The translations under genes and the position numbers were made by a program. DNA of 64,000 nucleotides from Apoderus coryli (taxonomy: Eukaryota; Arthropoda; Insecta; Coleoptera; Attelabidae), in contig OU452210.1 in NCBI GenBank assembly GCA_911728435.2, positions 930,001 to 994,000 of the forward strand, in the 5' to 3' direction. Shown here piece by piece: positions 39,652 to 50,545 of this stretch (positions are counted from its first letter, which is position 1; each line of letters begins with the position of its first letter). Under the pieces are notes generated by a model that saw only the letters and a program-made list of their open reading frames with translations, searched no databases and had not been told where the DNA came from.

Positions 39652-40801
39652 ATGAGTATTTCTAAAAGTACAATACATTCCAACTGCCACAACACAAGTT
39701 TTAGGCTGCTATATTACAAAATAGATGACATACACAGCCGCCAAACCAAAATCTCTGAAAGTGGCCAGGAATCTTTATGCCAATCTACGAGTATTAGGGA
39801 AATGAAGCAAGATATTTTTAATTTGACATCGGTATTCATGGACAATGAGGATGACTCTGTTAAGATTCATGTACATGACACGGCAAAGAATGAATTGATA
39901 AAGGAGGTGGGTGACTTACGAAACACGGTTGCCACTTATGGTGGAGAAACTAGCTGCTAAAGATAAGCCAAACATCACGAGTAATAAGCAGCCGTCAAAA
40001 AAGACAATTTCGACACAAAGTAACATTCCTCACATTAAAGTTGCTTCTCCTGTTAAAGATAAAACACCCTTACCACATAAGACCAACCCAAAAGAAGATT
40101 GACATTATATGATTGTATCTGGAATACCCACATCGTATACGGCAAACCAGATTGCTCACTATACTAAAGAAAAACTTGGTACTACAGACTTTATCCGATG
40201 TTTTCCAATGTTAAAGAAAAATGACAATCCACTCTCCGACTTTAAGACCCATTTTCAACAGTCAAAGAACATAACTATGTGGCCACCTGGTACTTCAATA
40301 CTCAGTGCCTTGTCTCCTTCAGCACCCATATATTCAACGTCACCTGCACATTCTGCCTCAACTGTAAGCCATATACACAACCTAACAACCGCAACGTCTG
40401 GAAACCAAACGCCAGGCTGCAACCCAGAATACATGACTTCGAAGCGTACCATAACTGCGATCAGATCCGACGGAGAGGCCATTGCAGCATGTAAATCCCA
40501 TGTTCTCCAAAGTAACTCCGAGATTGTCGTGGAGAAAAATGTGATTCATGACCCTAAGCTCGTCATTGACCCGATGACCCCACCTATAGTGCGGATGTCG
40601 CGTGATTCCGATACATCGGATGGACGTTATCTGATGGCTAGACTGAGAGACCCTGTCATACTAAAGGCTCTTAGGTTTAACTTGCCCACCTCCACGACCA
40701 ACCCTCCAGTGCAGTGTTCCCAATTCGGGTGTAATTACACCGTTTTGGGATATTTTGAGGTCACTGTGTGTAATTTTCTAACAACAAATTATTTGGGATA
40801 A
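39652..40801 (+). pseudogene. LINE copy D ORF1, frameshifted
   Basis: The reading contains MKQDIFNLTSVFMDNEDDSV and a helical stretch LIKEVGDLRNTV that moves frame into MVEKLAAKDKPNI (39911-40102). From 40109 it continues IVSGIPTSYTANQIAHYTKE then MWPPGTSIL, the RNA-binding segment found in many insect LINE ORF1s (the WP-G motif). A Ser/Thr/Pro-rich low-complexity part follows, with no recognisable motif to 40801. It precedes ORF2 at 41450. Confidence 0.6.
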
Positions 40802-40888
40802 TTTGGTATAATTTGGCTGACTCTGTTTTTAGTCATTTCAATTGTCAAATTTTTTGCTTCTTTTTTTTGGGATATGACATGACATGAC

Positions 40889-40915
40889 CACAGAATAACC
40901 AACAATTATTCTGTG
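40889..40915. repeat. 27-bp palindrome CACAGAATAA...TTATTCTGTG
   Basis: Reverse-complement relative of the palindrome at 23886-23920, lacking 8 central bases. It lies between LINE copy D ORF1 and ORF2. Confidence 0.8.
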
Positions 40916-41449
40916 ACATGACCGCCAGTCTACGTGCCGTCTGTGACCACTCTTCTTCTTGTAGTATGGCCTCCAACCTGCTACTGGCTCTACTATAGAG
41001 GCAAAATTTCGGCTGTATTCAGCATTAGTTACTTTTCATCTAAATCTTTTTAATTAGCCATTGGCAACAATGTTGTGTGTAAAGTGGTGTAATTTGATGC
41101 TCATTCAGGGATATTTTCGGTCTCAAGTGTTGGGAACACTGCTCCAGTGTGTGTTTTGAAGGCTACACCAACACCAGCATTAAACTAGCGCTAGCATCTG
41201 AGGGCTCCCTACGTGAGCTGTACTATCGGTACCACAGTGCCTATGGCATCGGGAAGCGGACCTCTCTGCCTACAGATCGTTCTTCTCCTCGGAAAAAATC
41301 CTACAGCTTCAAAGGACTAGAGAAACTCAATCGAAATATTTTTCTAGTGGCTCTCCTGGTGCGCAAAATTTTTTGTAGATAGTTTGACGCGAACAGAGGA
41401 TCAAGCACCCCTGAAACATTAAACGATAGCAAGCTTAGTGTATTTCTTC

Positions 41450-42432
41450 TGATGAACTGATGAACTATTTCTATTATTAGAACAGCTAAATTTTCCAGAA
41501 ATTATTGCTATTACTGAACATTGGCTCAACACTGACGAGCTTGTATTTGTCAAAAACTACACTACAATATCCAGGTTTAATAGAAGTATTTTTTCTCATG
41601 GTGGTACTGTAATAATGTCCACATTACGGCAGTAACTAAGTTCGACAGTTTATTATATGAAAAACTGTTTGAATTTTCTATTGTCTACAACAACAAATAC
41701 GACCTCTATATTGTTTGCATTTACAGAACACCTGACGCTGACATAGGCGCGTTCCTTCAAAAATTACTAAGCTTGCTTGAGTCTCTTCCTGTAAATAGTA
41801 AATTGATTTTGAGTGGTGACTTTAACATAGATTTCTCCAGTGTGTGTGCTGCTCAAGAATCTCATCAATCTGTATTTGAATCTTTTGGTATGGCCATGCA
41901 TGTTGAATCTCCAACCAGAGTAACTAAAACCAGATTTAGTACTATAGACTACGTCGTTTCATCTTTTGAGTCAAATCTCGTTAACTGTACTGTCCTAGGT
42001 GCGGGTTTTTCGGATCATGAAGCAGTAATTGCAAAGTTTATTGTAAAGAGCGAAAGCGGGAACGCCCTATTTGGGTTACGCCGAATTTTCTCAGAGAAAA
42101 ATTTTCACAGCTTTAGGCGTCTATGTCAATCAACTGACTGGGATCACCTCTCTGATGATATCGACACTGCATTCTCCACTTTTACGGAAACACTTTCTGG
42201 TCTAGCATTAAAAGCGTTCCCCCTTAGGCCTATCAGGGACAAACAACATAAACCTTGGACTACCGTGGGCTTACGTACATCGGCCAAGAATATGCGCTCA
42301 CTATCTCATTTGAAAAAATTTTCAGACAATCCTCTTTTTCATGATTACGTTAAACTCTACAGAAAAATTTACCATAAAGCTATAAAAGCTGCTAAAAACA
42401 TAACAACCGGTTATCTAGAATCGATAATATAG
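41450..42432 (+). pseudogene. LINE copy D endonuclease and linker
   Basis: IIAITEHWLNTDELVFVKNY, then (frame change) LILSGDFNIDFSSV, VESPTRVTKTRFSTIDYVVS and GAGFSDHEAVIAKF form the APE-type endonuclease with its Glu, GDFN and SDH catalytic blocks. KPWTTVGLRTSAKNMRSLSH at the end is the linker to RT. Two frame changes at about 41640-41770 and the stop at 42432 break ORF2. Confidence 0.88.
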
Positions 42433-42512
42433 CTAAAGAAACGTGGTCTATTGTCAACGATCTGAGAAATAGGGCTTCTCCGTCCAGTATAATCTCCACT
42501 TCACCTGAAATT

Positions 42513-43970
42513 TTGAACGATTATTTTGTTAATGTGGCAAAAAATTTAATGAATAATATAGTCCCCTCCCACGATCCGCTCTCATATCTTTCAAATACCA
42601 ATGAGAATATACATAGTTTCTTCCTAACACCCGTTGCAACTCCAGAGCTTTGCAGTACAATTAAAGACATCAAAAACAAGGTGTCATCTGGAACTGATGG
42701 AATCACTTTGAAAATGTTGTCTAATCTACCGGAATGTACATTAATCGTTTTCACAGATTTAATTAACAAGTCATTCCAAAATGGAATTTTTCCACAATGC
42801 CTTAAGACATCTATAATAATTCCTCTGCACAAGGGCGGCGATAAGGATCAAGCTTCAAACTATCGTCCAATTGCACTTCTATCTACTCTATCCAAGATCA
42901 TTGAAAGACTGGTTAAAAGGAGACTTCTATCATTTCTGCACAAATATGAAGTATTAACTAGCCACCCATTTGGATTTTTAGCTAACAAATGCACTAATGA
43001 TGCTATATTCTCCGTCTTCAACAATGTTTACTCCAACTTGAACAATCTCCACTTTATAGCATCCATTTTCTGTGATTTCTCCAAAGCATTCGACTGTGTA
43101 AGTCATAACATCCTAATTAACAAGATACAGCACTACGGAATTCGGGGGCTTCCACTGGGATGGTTTAAGTCGTACCTTAGCAACACAAGTCAGTGTGTGA
43201 GGGTCAATGCGGATGTGTCTTCTTGCAGGCCGATGGATTGTGGAGTTCCACAGGGTTCGGTGTTGCGTCCTATTTTGTTTTTGCTATTTATCAACGACAT
43301 TACCTGCCTAGACATCAGCGGTAAAGTATGTGTCTTTGCTGATGATACTAGTTTCACTTGGTGCGGCCCGGGTAGTGTGGCTCTTCATAGTACCATATCC
43401 AAAGACTTAATCACCATCAAATCATGGTGTGACTCTAATCTGTTCTGCTTGAACACTGCGAAAACTAAATCTGTGTCATATAAAGGTGCGCTGCAGTTTT
43501 TTGAACTTAATAATTCCACTATTGACGTCGTTTCTTCTGTGAAGTTTCTGGGCCTTGTTGTTGACAGCTCCCTGAAGTGGAAGTTGATTGATGCGTTATC
43601 AAAAAAATTAAGCCCTGCCTGTTTTGCGTTAACATCAGGTTCCAAAGAACTTAACTTGTCAACTTCCCAAACAGTCTACTTTTCACTCTTCGAATCTTAT
43701 CTTCGATACGCGCTCTCATTCTGGGGTACATGCTGTGCAACGCAATTTGGGCGTATTTTTAGATTACAAAAAAAAGCTATTCGATACTCTCTGAGATTGC
43801 ACTGTAGAGCCCATTGCCAGGACTTCTTCAGAAAATTTAAAATACTAACACTACCTTCCTTATTTATATTGGAATTGGTCTGTCAGATGTCTCTGAAAGA
43901 CCATTACATAACTATCTCCTTAGAAACTCCGAACATGATCTTTATCTGCCAGCCCCATCCTCCGAATTAA
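42513..43970 (+). CDS. LINE copy D reverse transcriptase, 485-codon open frame
   Basis: The longest LINE frame in the window. In order: KVSSGTDGITLKML (residues ~67-80), FPQCLKTSIIIPLHKGGDKD, NYRPIALLSTLSKIIERLVK, FGFLANKCTNDAIF, CDFSKAFDCVSHNIL (motif A, catalytic Asp), CGVPQGSVLRPILFLLFIND (motif B), VCVFADDTSFTW (FADD, catalytic pair), SNLFCLNTAKTKSVSYKG (thumb) and FLGLVVDSSLKW. All catalytic residues are present, although the frame lacks the endonuclease upstream, and one GPIL-to-RPIL change and one short gap are visible. The C-terminus continues out of frame to 44120 (KKMHNHLPMEIKLL, RFRKALKTYLLEKAFY). Confidence 0.9.
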   Translation: MNDYFVNVAKNLMNNIVPSHDPLSYLSNTNENIHSFFLTPVATPELCSTIKDIKNKVSSGTDGITLKMLSNLPECTLIVFTDLINKSFQNGIFPQCLKTSIIIPLHKGGDKDQASNYRPIALLSTLSKIIERLVKRRLLSFLHKYEVLTSHPFGFLANKCTNDAIFSVFNNVYSNLNNLHFIASIFCDFSKAFDCVSHNILINKIQHYGIRGLPLGWFKSYLSNTSQCVRVNADVSSCRPMDCGVPQGSVLRPILFLLFINDITCLDISGKVCVFADDTSFTWCGPGSVALHSTISKDLITIKSWCDSNLFCLNTAKTKSVSYKGALQFFELNNSTIDVVSSVKFLGLVVDSSLKWKLIDALSKKLSPACFALTSGSKELNLSTSQTVYFSLFESYLRYALSFWGTCCATQFGRIFRLQKKAIRYSLRLHCRAHCQDFFRKFKILTLPSLFILELVCQMSLKDHYITISLETPNMIFICQPHPPN

Positions 43971-44334
43971 TCAGCTCGATTATATACAATGCGAAAAAAA
44001 TGCACAACCATCTGCCAATGGAAATCAAATTGCTATCATCCCTTCCTCGATTCCGTAAAGCTCTAAAGACGTATTTGTTAGAAAAAGCTTTTTATACAGT
44101 AGGTGACATTTTTAATGTGCATTAATTTTTGAGCGATTCACACACTGGATAGTACTTAGTAGTTTGTATTGTGTGTTTTGTATATATACATATATATGTT
44201 AGCAGTCATCCCCTGTAAAGTACATTCCGACGTGGTTCGCCTACGTCACGCCAGACAAACAGGTATTTGTTTACGATATAACAAGGGTGGCCGAACGAAT
44301 AATTAAAAATACTTATTACATCAGAAGTGAGATA

Positions 44335-44530
44335 TTGGACTACGTGCTATAATAAGCAATTATAACATTTGGATATTGAACTACGTGCTATAATAAAGTG
44401 CTATATAATAAACAATTATAAAACAGGGATATTGTTCTACGTGCTACAAAATAATTATAAACTTTAAATATTGTGCTACGTGCTACAATAAACAATTATA
44501 AACAATAAAATTGTACTACGTGTGTTGTAA
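44335..44530 (+). repeat. Degenerate tandem repeat with CTACGTGCTA units
   Basis: Four to five units of 40-60 bp, each with ATATTG-x-x-CTACGTGCTA followed by AATAA-x-CAATTATAA. It lies between the left LTR-like repeat and the gag-like frame. Confidence 0.8.
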
Positions 44531-44584
44531 ATAAACAATAAATTTATTTGTAGAATAAAATAATTGTTAGTTAACTAATCTAAA

Positions 44585-44917
44585 ATGTCGGAAGAAATTC
44601 GTGATAGTGAATTGTCGGAAGTTGATGAGGCTGATCGGGACGCCGAGATGACTTCACGTAGTGTTAAAAAACGTAAACTAGAGTGGCAAGAAACGCATAT
44701 TAATCTTGTTGCCACCCAACAGCAACAACTTGCGGAGTTAACGCGACAGTCGCGAATTGCTGCATGTTCTACTCCAACAACCGGTTTTACGGGGGCGGAT
44801 ATCTCCAATACCCAAGCTTTCTTATCGGCATCCGCGCAAATGTCATCATGTTATGATCCTGATAAGACTGCCTATTCTCATGGTTGGACGTCGCAAACAA
44901 ACTTAAAGGACAATTGA
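44585..44917 (+). CDS. gag-like N-terminal frame of the deleted LTR element
   Basis: From ATG: an acidic/basic start MSEEIRDSELSEVDEADRDA, then RSVKKRKLEWQETHINLV and a Gln-rich helix. After the stop the next frame continues DYLMIAKASEALKNHRETPG, so a frameshift ends it early. Position just after the left repeat and charge pattern suggest gag; no CCHC knuckle is seen. Confidence 0.5.
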   Translation: MSEEIRDSELSEVDEADRDAEMTSRSVKKRKLEWQETHINLVATQQQQLAELTRQSRIAACSTPTTGFTGADISNTQAFLSASAQMSSCYDPDKTAYSHGWTSQTNLKDN

Positions 44918-44971
44918 ATTTAAATGATTATTTAATGATAGCAAAAGCTAGTGAGGCGTTAAAAAATCATC

Positions 44972-45190
44972 GTGAAACACCAGGTATGCGAGCTTATAAA
45001 GCCGCTACAATACGCAGTCGCAATTGAAGATAGTCAGTTGCCCGGTGGAGGAAAACTGAAGCCAAAATATAAAGGACCGCACACCGTTCAGAGCATACTT
45101 CCAAACGAAAGGTATGTTCTACATAAACGAGGGGAGCGAACAACAGTGGCAGCTCATCAGCAACTTCGGCACTGGTCTTGCAAAGAGTAA
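44972..45190 (+). CDS. Integrase C-terminal-like frame of the deleted LTR element
   Basis: The end reads KLKPKYKGPHTVQSILPNER and YVLHKRGERTTVAAHQQLRH. The K-x-KGP-x-x-V-x-x-x-LPNxRY pattern is the GPY-type module at the C-terminus of Ty3/gypsy integrases. The core domain is missing, consistent with one large internal deletion between here and the gag-like frame. Confidence 0.65.
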   Translation: MKHQVCELIKPLQYAVAIEDSQLPGGGKLKPKYKGPHTVQSILPNERYVLHKRGERTTVAAHQQLRHWSCKE

Positions 45191-45246
45191 AAAAAAATGT
45201 AAGTAAATTGATTTATCTCCTTTTTGTTAGAAATACATTAAAAAAA

Positions 45247-45550
45247 AAAGAATAATTGTATAGTGGCGATCCCACTGATACGTAAAGGCGAGATGGCGAT
45301 CCCATCTGCATAAAAAAAATATATAATTGTATAGTGACGATCTCACTGATACGTAAAGGCGAGGTGGCAATCCCACCTGCATAAAAAAGAGAGTTTGTAT
45401 AGTGGCAATCCCACTAATACGTAAAGGCGAGGTGGCAATCCCATCTGCATAAAACAAAAAAGTTTGTACAGTGACGATCTCACTGGTACGTAAAGGTTAG
45501 GTGGCGATCCCACCTAAGTAAAATGATTGAAGAGTGGCAGTACCACTCCA
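45247..45550 (+). repeat. ~69-bp tandem repeat, four to five units, each with two hairpins
   Basis: Units start near 45261, 45332, 45400 and 45469. Each holds an AGTGG-CGATC-CACT-type hairpin and an AGGTGG-CGAT-CCCACCT-type hairpin. Changes in one arm are matched in the other (see finding). A fifth partial unit (GAGTGGCAGTACCACTC) follows. The array lies between the integrase-like frame and the right LTR-like repeat. Confidence 0.9.
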
Positions 45551-46249
45551 TGAAAACCAAAATTAAAAGTTTAAAGGCAGTTTGCCTTGTGTAATGTAAA
45601 ACCAGATTTTGTTCGCTTTGTTTTCTTGTTTAAGGATGAATGAGGTGCGAGGACGCCCCAGTTGCAGGACGGCCGTGGTAGCAATCATCCCCTGTAAAGT
45701 ACATTCCGACGTGGTTCGCCTACGTCAGACAAACAGGTTTTTGTTTACGATATAACAAGGGTGGCCGAACGAGTACTGGTAATGAGAGAATCAGAATATA
45801 ATAAGATGCAATAGAAGACAGATGTTAATAAGAGCTGTTAGAAATACGTTGTTTTATGTGATGACAAATAATAAATGATTTTGGGTGTGGTTTTGAGAGT
45901 TTTATTAAATAATTTAAAAATAAGAAAGAATACTTTTTACATATATGTTATAGTTGTTCATAAGAGTACCAAAGATGACTCAGCACACACTAATGAAGAT
46001 TTATTCGTATTTGATACAGGTAAATAGCGAAACAAGTATAACAATTTAAAAAGCTGAACTAAAGTTAAAATATTTCAATAACAATCTGTAGTTTATTACA
46101 TTTATATACTTACTTCCAGAAATGTTTTCATATTATACTTTAAAATTTGCCAATTGCGACCTAAAGGTGCAAATCAAAGCAAGAAATTCTAATAATAAAG
46201 TGGTAAAACCTCATGTAAAATTAAGAATTTTGCAAAATCTTTAAAAAAA

Positions 46250-46795
46250 TATGTGACATTAATACCTAATACAATTTTAGATCTTGAAAATAAATAACAA
46301 AGAACAGATCTATTAGATTTTACCATGCTATAAAACTAACAAGCCCAGTTTCTATACAGAATAAGAAACTCTAATCAAACTATATTAATTTTGGTCTAAG
46401 CAGCTAGGTGATTTAATATATAATAACATTTATTTAGTTTATATACAATATAGCTGATCGATTAAAGGTCTATATAAAATATTGTGTTTCATACCTATGT
46501 TTTTATTTATTAAATACTTAATTAAGTATATGTAATTTTGTACTTTTTCAATTTATTTTTCTTTTGTAAGTATATCTTTGTTACATTTTTTTGTTAAAAA
46601 TCAAACATCGCGTATTTTGTGTAAAATAAATAAAAAAAGATTTTATATACCAATGGTTTTAATTTAAAAATTATCTACTTAATTTAAATAACAACGGATA
46701 TATAATTTTTACCGCCCTCGTAAGAATAATTTTTAAACATGCGTGCATAGATGCCCCCGTATTACGCTCGATCTGTTATCTTTTATTGCTGCATG
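46250..46795. repeat. Left arm of a long inverted repeat (partner 51405-52170)
   Basis: The block from CTTGAAAATAAATAAC through AATTTAAATAAC...TTTACCGCCCTCGTAAGAATAA to GCATAGATGCCCCC is the reverse complement, at roughly 80-85% identity by eye, of 51405-52170. The arms face each other across about 4.6 kb. Confidence 0.8.
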
Positions 46796-46799
46796 TCTC

Positions 46800-48890
46800 G
46801 ATAGGCGGTATCTCTGTATAAATGCAAAACAAAGGGTGCCGAAAACAGTGCCCATACTATTCCTTATTTTTACGATGGTATAGTCATCGAATAATATATA
46901 GATGAGAAGGGTCAGTAGGCGCTAAAAACGGCATCGACTCTTCGCATTCCCAGCTACATTTTTGGCCCGCTACTATATATACTATAAGATACTATACTAT
47001 AACTATAAGTGCGGCGAATTGCTTTGTAGACAGAGATATCAAATGTGCCGACACGAGGTGAAGTAACTGTATATTATTTTAAACTGTGGTATAGTTCACG
47101 CGAAATGGTATTGATTAAGTTGTGTTCCGATAATACCCATCAAAAAACCCTACCATAAATGTAAAAGGACGGGACTGTATATTTATTATAATTTCTGAAA
47201 GCAGATAAATTTGTCCCTCGGCGAGGTATTAGTTATATCTATATCTCCTATATTATGCAAAATATCATTCAAATTTGTTAAGTTCGAGCCTGTAGCACAT
47301 TTTTATCTTTTACTTGATGATTTTATACACAATGGGATTAAACCAGGTATTGCTATTTCTTTACTGTAAAATTGTATATGGAAAATGCTCACAAATTTAA
47401 CAAACGTATTTTTATTTATCTTAAATACTTGGAGTATGGAGGCCCATTTTTGGGTCTTATCGTGTAAGTATAGCACAAATTCGTTAGCATGTTCATAAGT
47501 ATTTTGTAAAGAGCGAGAGATGTCCACATGTTCAAACACCACTCGGTGCGATCACGGTAGTGCGTACCTGATGCGCGGTGAGAGGTTGGATGGGTGGACG
47601 GTGCTTCCGATCGAGTCGCAAGTCTGCCTAAGCCAAGTAGTTATGAACTACATAGTCGTGGGTGCTGGCAGCTGGCAGTCGATGACCGTGAGTCGGATTC
47701 CACGCTAATCTGTAGGTCCATACTTACGCTGGCTGTAGGTATGTCAAATCCATGACAAGATACCAATAAAACAGAAAAACAAGTATTTTGTAGTATTTTG
47801 AGTTTTAATAAAGTAAAAAAAAATCTATCTATTCAAAAATATAACGGTTCTATTTGCTCTACCTATTTATATCAAACACATAACTACCTAATATATACCA
47901 AAGTAGAAAATCGATAGATGCGAGTTTGAGCAGTTTCTATAACCAACCCCAACCTCACGATAATATCAAAACATATGGTTGAGATATAGAAACTGACTAG
48001 TTTTAACAATTAAATTAAAATAACTTATATGAAATGTGTTATTATAATTAGTTTTTTCGAGTATAATTAGTTGAAGCATAATATCTAAGTGATTAAACAT
48101 ACGCATGATATAGCACCAACTCTTGGTAAAAGGTATGTACCTACTACTTATTTAGTTTAACTTTTATATTCCTTCGGTGTATAGAGGATTTTATTTGTTT
48201 GCGTAAAAAGATTAAGTGCCCAGCTTCAAATTCTTAGCTATTATGAGTAAGATATATGCATTCAGAAAAAACTTTACCGTAACGTAAACCATTTCCGTTA
48301 TAACGAGTGATACCCCAAAATTAAAAATCATACTTTCTGTGGTAATTTCGATGTATTTACCTTTATATCTTTCATTTAACGAGAAAAAACGTAATTGTAT
48401 GTATCTATTCAGTCTACTTCCAAATAGAAAGTGACGGATATAGAACGAAATATAGAGGAAATTTGAAGTCTTTATAAATTACAATTAGTATTTAAAATGG
48501 GGGCACTGACGACGATATTTCAATATTTTAACTGGTAGGGAATGGTATCAATTAGTTAAATTAAATGCAAACAGCACTCAATTCTACCAAAGCAAACTAA
48601 AATTCATCATAGAAATTAAAACAGGCTGTCAAATATCTTTTTAGACATGTGGTTAATGATAAGGAACCAAATTTTGAAAACAAATAAACTGTTGCCCTCG
48701 AGGCACGAATAGCTCTCCATATTTAAGTGTAAAAGTAATAATTTTATGACCTTTTTGTCATTTATCTAAATTTAATAAATTTTTGTTTTGTTTTAGACAT
48801 CAGCTCTTTTTTTAAGTATCGGGTTTTGTGCCTTTTTCTTCTCTTTGGAGGCACTATTTATACGCAGATATTTTATATTTCAGATCTAGG
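46800..48890. other. Spacer between the long inverted arms, unassigned
   Basis: Mostly AT-rich. A block at 47520-47740 is much richer in G and C than its neighbours (CACGGTAGTGCGTACCTGAT, GGTTGGATGGGTGGACGG) and contains a 62-codon frame without a recognised domain. No gene is supported. Confidence 0.4.
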
Positions 48891-48899
48891 CCAAGTTCT

Positions 48900-50200
48900 T
48901 GAACGCAAATTAATTGATTCTTTTTAGTTTTATTATAAAATTTATTTTGCCCCCTTTTCTACTATTTACGAACGCTTATGTAAACAAAATTGTTATGCTG
49001 CATGTTGTAGGTTATCCGTTAAGTGGTTTTTGAGTTATCACGGATACAAATTTTTTCTGAGCCTTTTATAGAATTTTCACGGACGCCTATGGAACATTAA
49101 TTTTTGTCGTGTATTTTGAACAACAATTCAACTAGTTAAATATAAAAATTTTTACATTTTAATTTTTTTTTATTTTACCCCTTTTTTTTACTATTTACGA
49201 ACGCCTATGTAAATAAAAATTTTATGCTGCATTTTTTAGGTTATCTTATATGACAGCTATATATAATTAGCCAATTTTTCTGGTATATTTGGGAAACATT
49301 TTTTTTTCGTTTTTGACCCTTTTTTAAGACTATTTTCGAACGCCTGTGTGAACTAATTCTTTTATGTACATTTTTTAGGTTATATTCTATCACAACTATA
49401 AAAAATTATTCAATATTTCGGATAAGTTTAAGAACTATGATTTTTAAAATTTTTGAACCCTCTTTTAAACCCCTTGCCTACGCTCAATGTTAATCACCAC
49501 CTATAAATATCCTGTAGTATCTACGTACCAAATGTGGTTAAAATCCGTTAAGTGGTTTTTGAGTTATCACGGATACAAATTTTTTCTGACCCTTTTATAG
49601 AATTTTCACGGACGCCTATGGTACATTAATTTTTGTCGTGTATTTTTAACACCAATTCATCTAGTTAAATATAAAAATTTTTACATTTTAATTTTTTTTT
49701 ATTTTACCCCCTTTTCTACTATTTACGAACGCCTATGTAAATAAAAATTCTATGCTGCATTTGTTAGGTTATCTTATATCAAAGCTATATATAATTAGCC
49801 AATTTTTCTGGTATATTTGAGAAACATTTTTTTTTCGTTTTTGACCCTTTTTTTAATCTATTTTCGAACGCCTGTGTGAACCAGTTCTTTTATGGAATAT
49901 TTTTTAGCTTATCTTGCATCACAACTATGAAAAATTATTCCATATTTCGAATAAGTTTAGGAAATATATATTTTTTATATTTTGACCCCTTTTCCACTAT
50001 TTACGAACGCCTATGAAAGTAAGTTATTCATGACACATTTTATAGGTTATATTCTTTCAAAACTATAAATAACTAGTTAATATTTCTGCTATTTTTAAGA
50101 AATACGTTTTTTTTTAATCTTTTTTACCCCATTTTACACTATTTTCGAACGCCAATGTGGTCTAATATTTTATGTTCAATATTTTAGGTTATATTCAATT
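48900..50200 (+). repeat. Satellite-like field: CGAACGCCTATG repeats (~115-144 bp) inside a 529-bp duplication
   Basis: A CGAACGCC or CGGACGCC core recurs at about 48968, 49080, 49198, 49337, 49611, 49727, 49865, 50003 and 50147, each followed by a TATGTAAA...TTTTAGGTTAT-type block. On top of this, 49020-49540 is repeated at 49549-50070 with period 529 (GTTAAGTGGTTTTTGAGTTA at both). Confidence 0.85.
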
Positions 50201-50540
50201 AAATGCGTAAAAAATTATGCAGTATTTCGGATAAGTTTAAGAAATATGATTTTTTTTAATTTTTGAACCCTCTTTGAAACCCTTTGCCTACGCTCAATGT
50301 TTCCCAAAATCTAATCAGCTCCTTGCCATGTCCAATAGTATTTTTGTACCAAATTTGGTTAAAATCCGTTAAGCGGTTTTTGCGTTTTCGTGGATACAGA
50401 CAGACAGACAGACATTTTTAAAAACTACTTATTTATGTATAAAATGACCAAAAACAAGTATTTCCGGTGAAATTAAAAAAAAATTTTTTTCATGAAACTA
50501 ATAGTCTCCATATATTACATATATGATATGGAGAGCTAAA
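50200..50540 (+). repeat. 3' end of the same dispersed repeat, uninterrupted copy
   Basis: Contains TATTTCGGATAAGTTTAAG, GGTTTTTGCGTTTTCGTGGA, a (ACAG)5-like run, CATGAAACTAATAG and the terminal hairpin CTCCATAT...ATATGGAG. It is the intact counterpart of the mariner-split copy at 14830-16365. Confidence 0.85.
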
Positions 50541-50545
50541 AAGGC

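Larger units (their letters stand above)
44197..45941 (+). mobile_element. Internally deleted Ty3/gypsy-like LTR retrotransposon
   Basis: The segment TGTTAGCAGTCATCCCCTG (44197 on) is repeated at 45676 with about 100 bp of close identity (through GGGTGGCCGAACGA). A possible 3' LTR end ACA lies at 45939-45941. Short TATA stretches flank both ends but are low-complexity. Between the repeats are a gag-like frame, a frame resembling the end of an integrase, and two tandem-repeat fields. RT, protease and most of gag and integrase are missing. The full LTR length is unclear because the left copy diverges after 44298. Confidence 0.65.

Noticed and set aside
42521..43645. Minus-strand frames of 86-103 codons
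   Set aside because: Antisense shadows of the LINE copy D RT frame.
45247..45550. Regular ~69-bp repeats considered as a CRISPR array
   Set aside because: The whole unit repeats, so there are no unique spacers, and the host is eukaryotic. It is a tandem repeat inside an LTR element.
50507..50540. Helitron 3' terminus (hairpin followed by CTRR)
   Set aside because: The hairpin stem is AT-rich and CTAA follows after only two bases, while Helitron hairpins sit about 10 bases upstream. The paralogue at 16324-16365 has GTAA. Kept only as an open class question.
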